Assembly (NCBI GenBank): GCA_022605405.1
Contig: JABYQQ010000025.1
Span: 434,001-498,000 of the forward strand
DNA from: Earliella scabrosa
Lineage: Eukaryota; Basidiomycota; Agaricomycetes; Polyporales; Polyporaceae
Direction: 5' to 3'
DNA length: 64,000 nt
The first letter of the stretch is position 1, and each line of letters begins with the position of its first letter. The notes beneath the pieces are model-generated. The model worked only from the letters and a program-made list of their open reading frames with translations. It ran no database searches and had not been told where the DNA came from. The position numbers and the translations under genes were made by a program. Positions 36,164-48,426 of this stretch are shown here, in pieces.

Positions 36164-38051
36164 ATGAACATTGGATCCTCCTCGCACGCACTTGCGTCGC
36201 TCGACGATGTTCTCAATCATATCACGACCAGTAACAACCCTAACAGCCTCCATTCATACCTCAAATCCTTTGCACCGAAGGATATGAGAGAAACGATCTT
36301 GGCGAGCACTCTAGGGAGCGGACAAGACCCACTGGTTGTGTTGGACCCGTCACAAAACACGCTGGGATATCTCTATATTCTGTACGTCCGCGCAGTTCTC
36401 CGGGGAGGAGCATGCGTAAACGTCGCCACAGTTCAGCGCGATTGCAGCAGCACTCAAACAGTGCGCCAACACCGTCCCTCGACGCGATTGAGAGCTTTTG
36501 CCGTCGTTTCGAGCCCTCGCATGCGCGATTGGCTCCGGATCGGGGTATGTCTATATATCTGTACTATCCACTCCTGTGGCGCTCACTATGCGAAGTAACC
36601 CTACTTGCACGAGGCATCGTCCGAGCCTCGGAAGCATCCAGCAATGTGAGCAAACACACCGTCTCTTTTGCTATCGCTCTCTTTTCGAGCTTCCGTTGGA
36701 ACAAGATGGCGAGAGCGATTCCATGCAGTGCACTCTCGTAGTGGTGACATGTTTCGGAAGGTTGTCTAACTTGCCACTCCCCAGCCCAAATACGCCCTTT
36801 CTCCCTTGTTCAACCTCGTATCGCGATACCCACCACATCTATCCTACCTCACGACACTGCATCCGATCTTCCTCAAGGTGAGTGTCCCAAGGGATCCGCT
36901 AGTGCAGTGTTGAGCTTCTTCCCTCTCAGGTGTGCGTAGCGACCCGCCATTTTACTACAGCACTGCCGGTGCTCTCTGTGCCAATCACTCAGATCGACAC
37001 TTCGCTTTCCGATATCACCTACAACGATAACCTCGTTTACCACTATGCCGGCGGGATGGCGCTCGGCGCGCTAAAGCAGTGGCGCAAAGCGGAAGAGTTC
37101 TTCGAGATTTGTGTCACCGCGCCCGCCCAAACACCGGCCGCCATCCAGCTCGAGGCCTACAAGAAGCTCGTTCTGGTACAACTCATCCAGTACGGCGAGG
37201 TGCGTTCGTGCGATCACTCTTGCATTCATACACTGACTGCCTATATCTCGTCAGACCGTTCCGCCTCCAAAATACACGCTACCGGCCATCCTGCGCATGT
37301 TCAAGAGCACCGCATACTCCAACTTTGTGAAGTATTATCCCTCTCAGCCCCAGCAACTTCGCCAGCTAGCTACAAAGGAGCACGATCTATTCCAGCAGGT
37401 AGGTCGGGATCGCGTGTTATCCTGGATCGTAAGCTCATGCCGCCAAACAGGAACGCAACCTTGGTCTGATCCAGCAGGCGATTGATCGTGCGCCGGTGTG
37501 GCTGATCAAGAAGCTGACCGCCACGTTCCTCACGCTCGGGCTAGCCGACATCGGGAAGGAGGTCGGGATCGATAGCGTCGACGAGGTCCGCGAGATCATC
37601 CTCTCCATGGTGCGTCTCTGTGTAGCAGCTCGCTTCGACCGCCCCGCTGCTGATGCTGATGATGCGCGATCTGCGATCCCAGATTGAGTCGGGCGAGATC
37701 AACGGGAGCATCTCCGCGGACGGGACGGTGACGTTTGCGGACCCGGTCCCGCAGTTCTCGAAGGACGACCTCGACAGGCTCCTCGTCGAGGCGCAGCAGA
37801 CGAGCCGCGAGCTGCTCGAGGTCGAGCGGCACTTGAACGCGAGCAAGGAGTATCTGACAAAGGTTCGCATCATGCTCGGTCTTGATCGTCCGGATCGCTG
37901 ACGCCCGCGGTTGTAGGCGATGAAGCACAAAGACGACGCAGGGTGGGACGAGGAGTTTGCGCCTAGCATGGGCATGGGCATGGGTATGGGTATGGGCATG
38001 GGTATGGCGATGGGCGGGCACGCGTGGGCCGATGATGTCTCGTTTGCATGA
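36164..38051 (+). CDS. CSN3: COP9 signalosome subunit 3
   Basis: PCI-domain subunit of the COP9 signalosome, which removes NEDD8 from cullins and so regulates SCF-type ubiquitin ligases. It starts at 36164 (MNIGSSSHALASLDDVLNHI). N-terminal helical repeats continue through SPLFNLVSRYPPHLSYLTTL. The family landmark is DNLVYHYAGGMALGALKQWR, then KAEEFFEICVTAPA and AYKKLVLVQLIQYGE. The PCI module follows (FVKYYPSQPQQLRQLATKEH, VWLIKKLTATFLTLGLADI, EVREIILSMIESGEINGSIS). The C-terminus carries a Met-Gly dipeptide run before GGHAWADDVSFA. There are about ten exons with short introns. Its presence fits the many F-box (SCF) genes nearby. Confidence 0.88.
37968..38016 (+). repeat. coding microsatellite (atgggY), Met-Gly repeat
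   Basis: Eight hexamer-like units (atgggc/atgggt, one atggcg) encode alternating Met and Gly close to the C-terminus of CSN3. The reading frame stays open because the unit is 6 bp. Confidence 0.85.
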
Positions 38052-39728
38052 GCTAGGAGGTGTGTTGTGCAGAGTCTTGATGGTGTCTAGACCTGAGGTG
38101 TTCCAGATTCAGTTCGCGTCGCATCGATGTAGCAATACGTGTACCATGATTGAATTGTCGTCTCGATCCATATCGCGTGCGCAAGTCGCCCTTCCATCGG
38201 TCAATTCACAATCACGCACGTTCACCTGTCCCCATAACGATAGTCGACGAGTGGAGTTCTCTGTGCTTCAGGCTTGAAGTTCTCGTGGGTTACTCTCGTC
38301 GGCACCGCAGTGTCGGATGACTTACGTTGCACCTGCACACCGCTTGATATGGACGTCCCGCAAGATCTTCACAACGAATGTCAGTCCTCGTTAGGTGTTC
38401 CCTGTTTGGCATGCGCGGGGAACCCGTAGAATTCCGGACATGCTAGTCAGTATTTCTCTCCCAAGACCCCGCTGTCTAGGAGGCTCCGAGAATGGCGGTT
38501 TCGTGACCTGATCCAGCCCGCCACGGTCACGTTCATATTCAAGCGACGCGTCAGTCGCGATCCAGCGGTCGCGCCAACGAGTTCGGGTCTCTCTTCTCCA
38601 CCAACTTCCAACATGCGCATGCCCCGCAAACCTCGCTGGCCGGCAACCATGCGTTGCGCCTGTCGCCCGAGATGTTCAAAAGGAACCTCTCGGCTGCGAT
38701 ATTGTCAGGGTCCAGACCGCATATATCCACTATCGTGTCGACGAACCCACAACACTCGCCTGGTGGCCCGCCAGGATCAACGTAATCCGACCCTGGCCAT
38801 CTCCAGCGTTTACTAGTAGCAGATGCGCAGAGATGGGTTCGGCGACGTTGACTGTTTGGAAGCGCACGACACCAGTGGCAAACCGACAACTTGAAGCCAA
38901 CACCAGGCCTAGGACTTTGGTACGGTCACTGACAGCCAGCGTTGGCTATGGAAGACATTCAGCGCGACATCGGCATCCAAAGCATGCTGCATTACGATCG
39001 AACCATGCACGAACATCCACAGGCGACGGTAAACACGACCAGAGAATCAAAGTTCAAAGTCCTCCTCCAGTCGAAGCCGGCGGCCCAGACAGGCGCCGAG
39101 ATGGCCACTTTACCCGAAGAGGCAATCTCCTCCCAGAACGGTCCTGATCCGAGTGCATTTGTAATGGGCCATCTCCGCCCTTGTGCGCAGGACACGGGTG
39201 CTGTAGCAACCACACTCGCGCTGGAAACATACGTTGGTACGTATGTCAGACTGCTCTCTCTGTCCACAGACCAGCGCGAGGGTAGTGAGCGTAAATTTGC
39301 GCAGGCCGACCGGCGGAAATCACGCGGCGAAGGTCGGCAGTAGTCTGACGTTGTAGTCGCCCGTCGCGCGCCGCACAACTCTCAACCCGCTCTCACGACG
39401 ACAGCACGCCGCGACGACACACGACGCCACGACGTGCAGCTCCTTGCCTCCTCGCGCAAGCTGACTGCTTGTTGTCGCGGACATCTGGCTGTTCGATCTC
39501 CGAGATCTCGTTTCTGACCGCCTCGGACCCGCCTGGACCGCCGCCCAGCGTTTAACCGACGCCGGTGACGCAGCTCCCGAATCGACAGCATTCGCGACGC
39601 GGACGTGCAGAGCACATCAAAATCACAGCCGTCGTGCGCATTTGAACCACAGTCACACAGAAATGCACCACAGAGCCCATCCAGGCCTGGGGCTCAGCTC
39701 CTCGCCGTCCATCCCCGGCCCCCGGACG
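38052..39728. other. intergenic, no supported gene
   Basis: 3' flank of CSN3 and upstream region of the next F-box gene. A minus-strand frame at 38551-38889 (with CGFVDTIVDICGLDPDN) looks somewhat protein-like, but I could not link it to a family or to splice sites, so no gene is called. Confidence 0.4.
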
Positions 39729-41958
39729 ATGAACGTCTTCAACCCGAAGATCCTCGACGCCAGCATCCGAGACGTGACCTCCTGCCTCTCCGACGAGCAA
39801 AAAGCAGACGTCCTCCTCTACGCCATGGGCCATCTAGAGCCTGACCGGTCGGTTGTCGCTTGCCTGTCGTCCCGTGCCCGTGTCTGATGTCTAGTTTCTC
39901 CCATGTGTTGTACTTACCTGCGTCTACATCTGCACCCGCCATCGTGGCAGCTCGAGAACGCTCATAGAGAACGCGGTTCAGTCCTGCCTCTCGATCTCGA
40001 GGCTGTCGCCTCCAAATGCAGCGAAGGCGCGCCTGATGCGGGCGAAGGCCAGACTGGCGGCTGGACTGCACGTCGGCGCGCACCAAGGTCGGTCCAGGCT
40101 GCTCTAGGCGGGTCCGTGCGCCCTTTTGACTCAGCGTTCTACCCCCGCCCACAGACATTCTGGCCGCCCTCGAACTGCAGCCGGGGCACCCAGAAGCATC
40201 GGCGCTCATGGCCCAGCACATCGTCAACTCGGGAAAGGTGCGCGGCACGGTCGTTATAGCTCCTTCTTCCCGTCGCCGTGCTCATGCCTCATTTGCAGCC
40301 ACTCGTTCAGCCCCATACCACCCCCGGTTTTTCGACCGAAATATGGCGCGAGATCGCCATTTGGCTGCCGCCGAGGGACCTTAAGTCCCTCCTCCAAGTA
40401 CCACACGTCCTGTCGCGGATTGCGAGCGAGTTGCTGTTCCAGAGGATCGACCTCCACCTCGGTGGGTAGCAACCGGTTGTTTGCTCATGCGGATTGATGC
40501 TGATGGTGCCCCTCCATCAACCCATTCATGCCCCTCATCTGCCACAGCGTCGGAAAAGCGAGAGTCGCAGCGAAGTGCAGACATCTTGACGCGGATTATC
40601 ACAGATCCGACCTTTGCAAGCCATGTCAAGACCCTCCGCGTCTTCGTGCCAGGGCGGGAGACGTTTCCGATAACGTTCCAAACGGGGATGCTGTCCAATG
40701 CCCTCCCAAAGCTGACAAACCTGAGGAACGTCCACTGCTCGATGCGCTGGAAGGACATGTTCTCGTTCCTCAGGATCCTAGAGACGATCAGCCATCGTCT
40801 CACAGGCCTGTCGCTCATGTACGTGTGCCGGTCGTCCCTCGCTCTATGCGGGAGCAATGCTGACATCGGTTCCGCGTCCCTAGGCCATCTGACGGCACGG
40901 GCGAGCTGCGCTTCCCGCGCTTCAAGCATGTCATGCAGTTCTCCTATCACTCGACGGGTGGGGCGACGACGCAGGTGTACGACTTTCTCGTGCAGAACAA
41001 GCCGTCCATCCGGACGCTCTCGCTGTACAACCCGAACTGGAGCTTCCCGACGGACGCCATCTCGATCCGGAACCTGACGAACCTCGACTTCCAGGGCATC
41101 TTCCCGCAGGACTCGCGCGCGTTCTCCGAGATCCTCGCGAACGGGCACCAGCTCGAGTCGCTCCGGCTCGAGTGCATCCTCGAGTGCACCGCGTCGGCGC
41201 AGTTCCGCGAGCACCCGAACGCGCTCCCTTTCCTGCACCACTTTGCGTTCTCGCTCGTCGGCTACCGCGTGAACGACCAGGACCTGTTCCCCGCGATCTC
41301 CGAGTTCCTCAAGGGCAGGAGCGCGCTCCGGAGCCTGCAGCTGACGGTGCCCAGTGCGGACTGGGCGCTGAAGCGGCTGGGGTATGACGCGACGGTGTGG
41401 GGCGTGCTGCCCTCGCTGACGAGCCTGCGCAGCTTGAAGGCGACGCTGCCAAAGGACGTTGCGGCGCCGGTCGCGATGTGGTTAGTGCCGCGTGGGGTGC
41501 AGGCCCTCTCCCTCCAGGCTCTCACGCCCGTCAACACGCTTGAGTTCGTCTCGGTGCGTGCTCCTCTCTTTCTAGAACCGCGTGCCATGGGGGTTGCTGA
41601 CGTCCTCGGTCTCGGTCTTCCTCCTTCCTTTCTGCCTCCCTCCGTCCCTCCCTATGTCCGCACCCGATCTCCGTGTCGTGCACGGGAACAGCAACTGCGC
41701 GCGGGGATGCCGCCGCAGCTGCGGTTCATCGGCCTGTCGCAGTTCCACGTCGAGGACGCGACGGCGGTCGTTGAGCAGGGGTTCCCGATGGTGCGCGTCG
41801 CGCGGATCGACGAGGAGTATTACACCGTCACGAAGGCGGGCGGGAAGATGCTGCTCGAGGAGTGGCCGAAGGGCCGGACGCAGTTCAATGCGCGCGACTG
41901 GCTCGAGTGCTACGGGTGCGGGGAGGCGGAGTGGCGGGATCCGACGCAGTTCCTGTGA
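39729..41958 (+). CDS. F-box protein with helical N-terminal extension and LRR-like region
   Basis: Predicted 569 residues. Exons: 39729-39847, 39951-40087, 40155-40237, 40299-40461, 40548-40818, 40884-41553 and 41692-41958; the phases close throughout. The first three exons encode a TPR-like helical region (IRDVTSCLSDEQKADVLLYA, KARLMRAKARLAAGLH, DILAALELQPGHPEASALMA). The F-box follows (GFSTEIWREIAIWLPPRDL, then LLQVPHVLSRIASELLFQRI). The long C-terminal part has leucine-rich segments (KPSIRTLSLYNPNW, LTNLDFQGIF, GHQLESLRLECILE, LPSLTSLRSLKATLP). It is probably an SCF substrate adaptor with unknown target. The 138-nt final intron is a multiple of three and open, so retention would add 46 residues. 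Confidence 0.82.
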
Positions 41959-42649
41959 CGCCTTTCTCGGGGCGGGAGTTGGGGCTGCTGAGGCCTGAGT
42001 ACTGGCCGACTGGGGCCATGCCTGGCGATGGGTAAAATGCTGTATCGTGCGTGCGCTTTGTTGTATCTCGAACCGCATCTGTCTGGATTGCTATCGGTGC
42101 TTTCGATCGGGCTTGGGACTGCGATGTATTGACTAGCTAGCTGGGTCTGTTCGGTGCATGGGCGTAGACACACGTCTGCTACTTACTACTACTACTAGCA
42201 CCTGCGGCCTCTCTACCCACTGTACACTACACATTATACACGGGATACCGATGTCGTCGGTATGGCACATGAAACTGCAATTGCTGTGTGGTCGCGCACG
42301 ACGCACGCCGTCAAGTTCTCGCCCGCTCGTTCAGCCTGTCTCATCGAACCGGATGTGGCTGGACCAGGATTGATTGGATCATCGGGGCGGTACGGTGGAG
42401 CGCCTGAGCGCGCCCCGCCCTTCCTCTAAGCTCTTTCGACTGCCATCCCGACCCAGACTCTCTACACTGCTCGACGACGGGGGCCCGCCGCATCCCCATT
42501 TTGCCCTCGTCGGTCCTCGACACCGGATATATCAGACCATGACAATATCCTTATCCGCTCATCACGTGGTCTTGCGTTAGTCTGACGCAGGATGACCACC
42601 ACGGTGGCGGCAGAGCTCGTTGTGAGACCTCAGCTTACACATCCCCCTC
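41959..42649. other. intergenic, promoter of MsrA
   Basis: About 690 bp between the F-box stop and the MsrA start. It contains a short run of (act) repeats near 42181-42199 and no supported gene. Confidence 0.5.
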
Positions 42650-43530
42650 ATGCTCAATCGTCTCGGCGCCATCGTCGCCCCCTTCGTCCGCGTCCCCAGT
42701 CTTTCCAGAGGCATCAGTTCAGCAGATTTCACAGCAACTATGGCAGGTGCGTAGTGCGTCTTTGAGAGAGAGAAAGATGTAGCAGACAGGCTGATCGCGT
42801 CCACAGGCGACGGTACTCCCGAGATCGCTACTTTCGCGTCGGGCTGCTTCTGGGGCGTCGAGCACATCTTTCTCAAGCACTTCCCGCCCTCGCAGAACAA
42901 GGGCATCCTCAAGACCGCGGTGGGCTACACCGGTGGCAAGGAAGACTCGACGAACCCGGACTACAGGACAGTCTGCTCCGGGACAACCAACCATGCTGAA
43001 GCGGTGCGCATCGAGTTCGACCCGAACATCGTGAAGTACGAGGAACTTGTTGGTACGTGCTATGTCTACTCTGGTTGTTTAGCCTCGCGGTGCCGACTGT
43101 ATGCGCCCACAGAGTTCTTCTACCGCACCCACGACCCGACGACCGTCAACCGCCAAGGCAACGATGTCGGCACACGTACGTCTCACTTCACTCTACTCTC
43201 CCTCACAGCCAAGCCTTCTTGACACGGCGCCATCACAGAGTACCGTTCCGCCATCTTCTACCACACCCCGGAGCAGCTCGAAGCCGCGAAGCGTGTCACG
43301 GAGGAAGTCCAGAAGAAACACTTCGACCCGCATGGTACGTCCCCCCTTCCCTTCTCGCCGCGCTCTTTCCCCCGTGCCCACCCGTACGTCTCCCGCGTCG
43401 CTCAGGGACGAAGATCGTGACGGAACTCGTCGCCGCTGGCCCGTGGTGGGACGCCGAGGAATACCACCAGAAGTACCTGTTCAAGAACCCGTCGGGCTAC
43501 CAGTGCGCCACCCATCGTCTCCACTGGTGA
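42650..43530 (+). CDS. msrA: peptide methionine sulfoxide reductase A
   Basis: Reduces methionine-S-sulfoxide in proteins; oxidative damage repair. Predicted 208 residues. Exons: 42650-42746, 42807-43052, 43113-43175, 43239-43334 and 43406-43530, all phase consistent. The catalytic motif GCFWG is present with the nucleophilic Cys ([13 protein letters not shown]), then the family segments [51 protein letters not shown] and [12 protein letters not shown]. The N-terminal 30 residues are basic and Ser-rich ([20 protein letters not shown]), so mitochondrial targeting is possible. Alternatively the protein starts at the Met just before GDGTPE. Confidence 0.93.
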
Positions 43531-44296
43531 GATGTCAGCTTGTTGTCGTCTGTCGATATGTGTGTAGCATAGGATTTATAGACCTCGGGTTGAGGCTCCT
43601 TTGCAATCTGCTCTCTTTTGCGTCGATGCGGTTTCGAACCCGCACATTGCCTATGTGGCATTACGTCCTCTCATCCTCTCGAGCTCCTCCAGCTAAAACA
43701 CACGCTGCAATCCCCTACTATTAAGGCTAGGGGCGGGCTCAGCCACAATGACCGAATGATTTAGCTGCTGCGGGCCGCGCACTGCCGCTGCTACGGAGCA
43801 TCCGTAAGGTTGCCGCAAGGTGAGAATATGTGTAAGCTGTCCCCAGGCTCGATAGCGATCGATCCCTGAGACCCACTGAATTCCGGCGGGTAATGATATG
43901 CGGCGCTGAGCACTCGTACGTTCGTCCTGCTAGCTATGGTGATCCGGAGATGCTAACGTCTCAGGACGCGCACACAGGTCGATATTCGCATTTGGCCCAG
44001 AATGCGCAGCACTTGGTCGAATCTGCACTCGCCCAGACTCACTCCCAAGCTGGGGAAGACACCTGTAGCGATATCCGGGATGGGGATGCCTCCTGTCATG
44101 CAGCATTCCCTGTGGAACGTACAGGAGTGGCGATCGTATCCGCCACTTGTTCCAGTGCATCCGCCTCCTCTCCCGCTCCGCACATCGCATGCAGCTTCAA
44201 CGTAGTCAATGCTGTCCTCGCCGCTCCTTGATCTTCCTTCTCCTCTTTCTTTGTTCTTGTCCTGCGACAAGACGAGGTGCATGCCATCGCAGCTCC
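43531..44296. other. intergenic, promoter of the DUF6534 gene
   Basis: No gene is supported. A minus-strand stretch at about 43623-43695 resembles a tRNA A box plus B box but does not fold as a tRNA (see rejected items). Confidence 0.5.
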
Positions 44297-46622
44297 ATGG
44301 GGAACGCATCGGCGCTGGGATACGGCTTCGACGAGGCGCAATTGCACTCCAAGTAAGCACGCCTCCTGACCTCATGGGCGTATGCGTGGACTGATCGTCG
44401 GGTGCTCATCGTGCAGCTTGGCGGTTACCCTCATTGGTGCTGGGCTGAACGGCGTGTGCGTCCATTTCTCTGTCGAACGACTCGATACGCTCTGACGCTA
44501 TACCGAGTGTAGTTTGTTTGGAAGTGCGCCCAAGCTTACTCCCTTGCTTGCTTGGATGCGACTGACCGTGCGTGTGCCGCAGTACTATGCGGCCAGACAG
44601 GCTACTATCTACGACATTCATTCCGACGCGACAGGGCGTTCATCCGCTCGATGGTACGCTTCCCGCCCATCACAGTCCAGGCGATCCCCGCTGACCGCGT
44701 GGCACTCTAGGTCTCGTTACTGTTCCTGTTGAACGTGCTCCACATCGTCTTCAATGCACATACAGGTGCGTACCAGTCTTCTTGGCGCGGAGCGATGCTG
44801 ATTTGCGCGTCTCGAAAGCCTACGAGTTCTTGGTTTCGGGGCACGCCGCGAACTATGGTGAAGCGATGATGACGAGTCCGAGCGCGCTACCCTGGTATGT
44901 GCCCGTATCGCTCGAGTACCGTCCGTTCACGCTAACTTTCCGTATCCCGCTGCCAGGTCATCGTATGTGAGTGTCAAGCCATATAAGCTCCGAGAGGATC
45001 GAGCGTGCTGATGATGTTGTGCATCAGAGTCAGGTCTTCCTAAATGTACGTGTGTACACCCTGAAGCGTGCACGACGGCATGGACTAATCACAGACGACA
45101 GTCCGTGGCAGTGTTCATCATCCAGATGTACGTCTCCCTAATGCCTCCGGATGATAACGCAGAAGATAACCCCTCAGTAGGTTCTACGCACATCGAATAT
45201 GGAAGAGTGAGTGAGCGTCTCGGCCATGTCTGGCTGCAATCATCGCTGACGTCTGAATGCAGTCGGGAAGTGTCGTATACATGCCGCAGTCCTGGTACGT
45301 TGCAACCGTCGTATATTGTATATGCCGCGCCAGTCTGACTGAGAGGTCGTAGGGCGTGCTCATCTGTATAACGTTCGGTGCGTATCATGGGCATCGTCCT
45401 ATCGCCGTTTCATGATGCTGATGTGTGGATGCGTTAGGGAATGGGTTGGGTGAGTCACCTATCGTCCTAGATATATCGTCGTTGCTGACGAACGTCGCAG
45501 TGCTGTTCGCATTCACGTGAGTACAACCGACCTTCCTCCTCACCGTAACCCCTTGCTCATCCACTTGCACTCACACATCCGTTTTGCTCCGTAGCGTTCT
45601 GTCGATGGACACATGGGAGCTTCTAGCGAAAGTGCTCGTGAGTCTTCATCCGGGACCGTTCAGCCGCACGTGGCGACCCGCTGACGTTCGATCATCCCGT
45701 TCTCGTCCCAGCAAGTCGAGATCGCGATCAGCGTGACTTTCGCAGTGACCGATCTGTTCTTGACGACTTCCCTCCTGGTGCTCCTTCTCAAGCACGCCAA
45801 GGACTCGGCTGCAGGGTAAGTCATCGACGTTTCCCTCCTCACATAGGCTCATCCCCGATCTTTATGGCCCTGGTCGTTAGACCGAATCCGCTTGTGAAGC
45901 GACTGGTGCGTTCACGTTCACTCAACATGTCATACCGCATCTCAGGCAGCTAAGTATGCCGTATAGATCACGTATACTATGAGTACAGGGGTGCTCACAT
46001 GGTACGTCTTCTGCGCACGTATGCTTTATCGCAGTGGTGCCGACCCTCACGCAGTGTCTGTGCTCTCACTGGACTCATCACCGTGAGTGCCGTCCTCGTC
46101 GTCTCGTGCAGCCAACGTCTTAAGCGCGTCACATACAGATCATCGTGCTACCCGATGCTGTCATTTCATTGATGCTCTGGTACCTCGGGACCTCGCGTGA
46201 GTACTTCATACCCGCCCCCATTCGATTCTTTCACTGACGGAGGGCTGCGGTTGACGTCAGTATACTCGACATCGCTCATGGCGAGCCTCAACGCGCGCGA
46301 GGCGCTGCGGACGAAGTACGTCCAGGACACGCAGTTCCACACCGGCGCGAGCACGACTATGCCCCGGTTCACGACCATCTACGCGGACGGCGCGGACAGC
46401 CCCGCCGCGGGGTCCATGTCAGTTGTTCTTTATGTCGCGTCGGACGTGGAACATGGGTCGAGTTGCTGACGAGTGTGCACGGGCAGGACGTTCACGCGCA
46501 CGGACCCCGATGATGCGGAGCTCGTGCAGCGGCATGTGGACACGCTTGTGGACGTGGTCGAGGAGTCGAAGAGGGACACGCTCAAGACGATAGACACGGA
46601 TACGGATGGCACTCATTCCTAG
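44297..46622 (+). CDS. DUF6534-family multi-pass membrane protein
   Basis: Basidiomycete-specific seven-helix integral membrane family of unknown function. It starts at 44297 (MGNASALGYGFDEAQLHSN). Early exons: 44297-44352, 44417-44453, 44508-44523 (16 nt) and 44583-44653. The phases fit and give LIGAGLNGCSLFGILCGQTG. Membrane segments include VSLLFLLNVLHIVFNAHT, SVAVFIIQM, QVEIAISVTFAVTDLFLTTS (then LLVLLLKHAK), ITYTMSTGVLT, SVCALTGLIT and IIVLPDAVISLMLWYLG, ending in the family signature YSTSLMASLNARE. A hydrophilic, acidic cytosolic tail ends TDTDGTHS. The gene is broken into about fifteen small exons, several under 40 nt, so some middle boundaries are approximate. Confidence 0.75.
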
Positions 46623-47183
46623 CTATAGCCAAAGAGGAACTCGTACTAATTCTAATTTGATCGTAGTATCGCCACTGCAAGCGGCTGTGTGGGCAGGTTT
46701 CTAGGTAGGCTAGTCATGGGCGAGTGGACGCTTCAGACAGTGAGGACAAGCGTCTTCCCTCTATACTAATACGACACGCACGACTTCGCCATCACAGCGA
46801 CATCCGCCGTTGAGCCCTTCGTGTATCTAGGCTATGCTGCAGCGCACGAGACTGCCATGTGTCCTTGGCTCGACGACGCGTATCATGCGTGCGTCGTTGA
46901 CATGAGGTTGGCCTTCAAAGTTTCAGATCCCTGCACGTTGTGCCGCGTATCATCGTGGACGTGTCCTGGACTCCTGGACTCTGATAACCGGATCAGCAGC
47001 GTCTTCATTTCAGCTTCGTTGCGAGGAACCCATCCCTTTCTACATCCCTTCGAAATGGACACTGGGTATGCCGCAAACGACCCTCTTGTGAGTAAGCGAG
47101 ATGCCCTATAACTGTGAACGCCACTGACGATCGCAGCTCAGCCTCTCACCGCTATCACTAGCCTCCGCATCGCTGGTCTCGCC
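46623..47183. other. intergenic or 5' part of the next gene
   Basis: Spacer before the kinase-fold gene. An acceptor at about 47135 would extend that gene's frame upstream (AITSLRIAGLAV precedes the chosen Met), so a short upstream coding exon is likely here, but I could not fix it. Confidence 0.4.
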
Positions 47184-48043
47184 GTGGATGGCCACGGCAA
47201 CGAAGTCGAAGTCGTCGCTCCTCGCACGGAGCCGAAGGAACCCGGCACCAGGCACTTCAACGTACCTAGCGGTGCATTTGGGATAACGTACTATCCTACA
47301 GTGACGCCTGCCAATTCCCCTAGCCGGCTGCATCCGGGTGATCCACAGGTCAAGCTGCATATAAAGCTCGGCGACCTCATCTCACAGAACACTCGTCATT
47401 CTGTATACAACGTCGATGTGCTCGAAGCCTCTCCACCGCAGTTCCGTATCCCGCCACTGGTTGTCAAAGTAGCCGCCAATGGCGCGGAAGAACATCTTGC
47501 GCAAGAGGCGGGGATGTACGGCCACATCGAGCGGTTGCAGGGAGTCGTAGCTCCCAGATGCTATGGGCTCTTCCGCGCTCCGTTGAAGGAGCTCGGAATG
47601 CACGCTGCGTGCATAATGGAACTTGAAGAGGGCGATCATCGAGGTGCTGACGCTGACGTTCTCCTTCTGGAGAAGGTCGGCGATCATCTTCCTTTCTACG
47701 AGATGATCTCTGACGAGCTGCTGTGAGTCGTTTCCCCAAAGTGCGCCACTGTTACGGATGATGAAGATTACTATCTTCGCGCAGGGATGACCTCGTCGAC
47801 ATGCATGCCGACCTCATCCACTTGAACGTGTGGTACAACGATTGGCGTCCCGCCAATCTCGCTCTTGCTCCTTCATCTCCGCCTGGCCTTCCGGGAGGCG
47901 TGTCGCCCTGGCACGGTCGTGCATACAAGTTGCGAATAATCGATTTTGAGCAGGCTCTGCTGACGAACATGATGCCCATCATGCTCCAGGCATTTGTTGA
48001 CGACCGTCTGCCTCGTCTCGTAGGCGCGATAGAGATGGACTAG
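47184..48043 (+). CDS. protein-kinase-fold protein, degenerate
   Basis: Kinase-like fold protein of a type expanded in Agaricomycetes. Two exons are clear: to 47722, and 47785-48043. A beta3-like segment LVVKVAANG with a Lys is followed by an alpha-C-like helix HLAQEAGMYGHIERLQG, then the hinge AACIMELEEGD. The catalytic loop reads HLNVWYNDWRPANL where a kinase has HxDxxxxN. The metal-binding DFG is replaced by IIDFEQA. The second Asp (DFE) and a possible loop Asn are kept, but the canonical HRD Asp is not obvious, so activity is uncertain. It is closer to aminoglycoside/choline-kinase-like folds than to regular kinases. The true start may lie in an upstream exon. Confidence 0.6.
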
Positions 48044-48426
48044 AGACATGTAGCCACGACCCGCCGCGATGAATCAAAGTCGAAAGTAACACGGCTCGCG
48101 AGGGATCGCACTTGCGTTTACGCCTGTATGCGGTACAATGATAGCTCCCTTATGTTATGACGCGCACCAGTTGAAGAGTCTCCTCTCGCTGCCCTCCCAT
48201 TGGACGCCCTACGCCCGAATCCAACGCTATCCCCGATCTCCGTATAGTCCTTGATTATGTTCATCAACCGGTATCTGCTTCATGTACGATGGGTTTGTTC
48301 CGAACATACCCAAAGCCTTGCGCGGCCGCAGGTTCGTTCACCAGCCCGCTTCGGAGGTCTGACTGCTAACTTGATCGAGGTGCACTGTAAATCATCCTGA
48401 AGCAGACTGGTCAGCTCGTCCCTCTT
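48044..48426. other. intergenic, convergent 3' ends
   Basis: Lies between the kinase-fold gene (plus) and an F-box gene (minus). Nothing recognised. Confidence 0.5.

Noticed and set aside
38551..38889. Minus-strand frame with CGFVDTIVDICGLDPDN and several cysteines
   Set aside because: Looks partly protein-like but could not be connected to a family or to flanking exons; possible decayed gene, not reported as a feature.
43620..43700. Possible minus-strand tRNA with A-box-like TAGCTGGAGGAG and B-box-like GGTTCGAAACC and a hairpin CACAT...ATGTG
   Set aside because: The acceptor arms do not pair, the T-stem is only possible with an 8-nt loop, and the anticodon stem region is all purine. No consistent cloverleaf.
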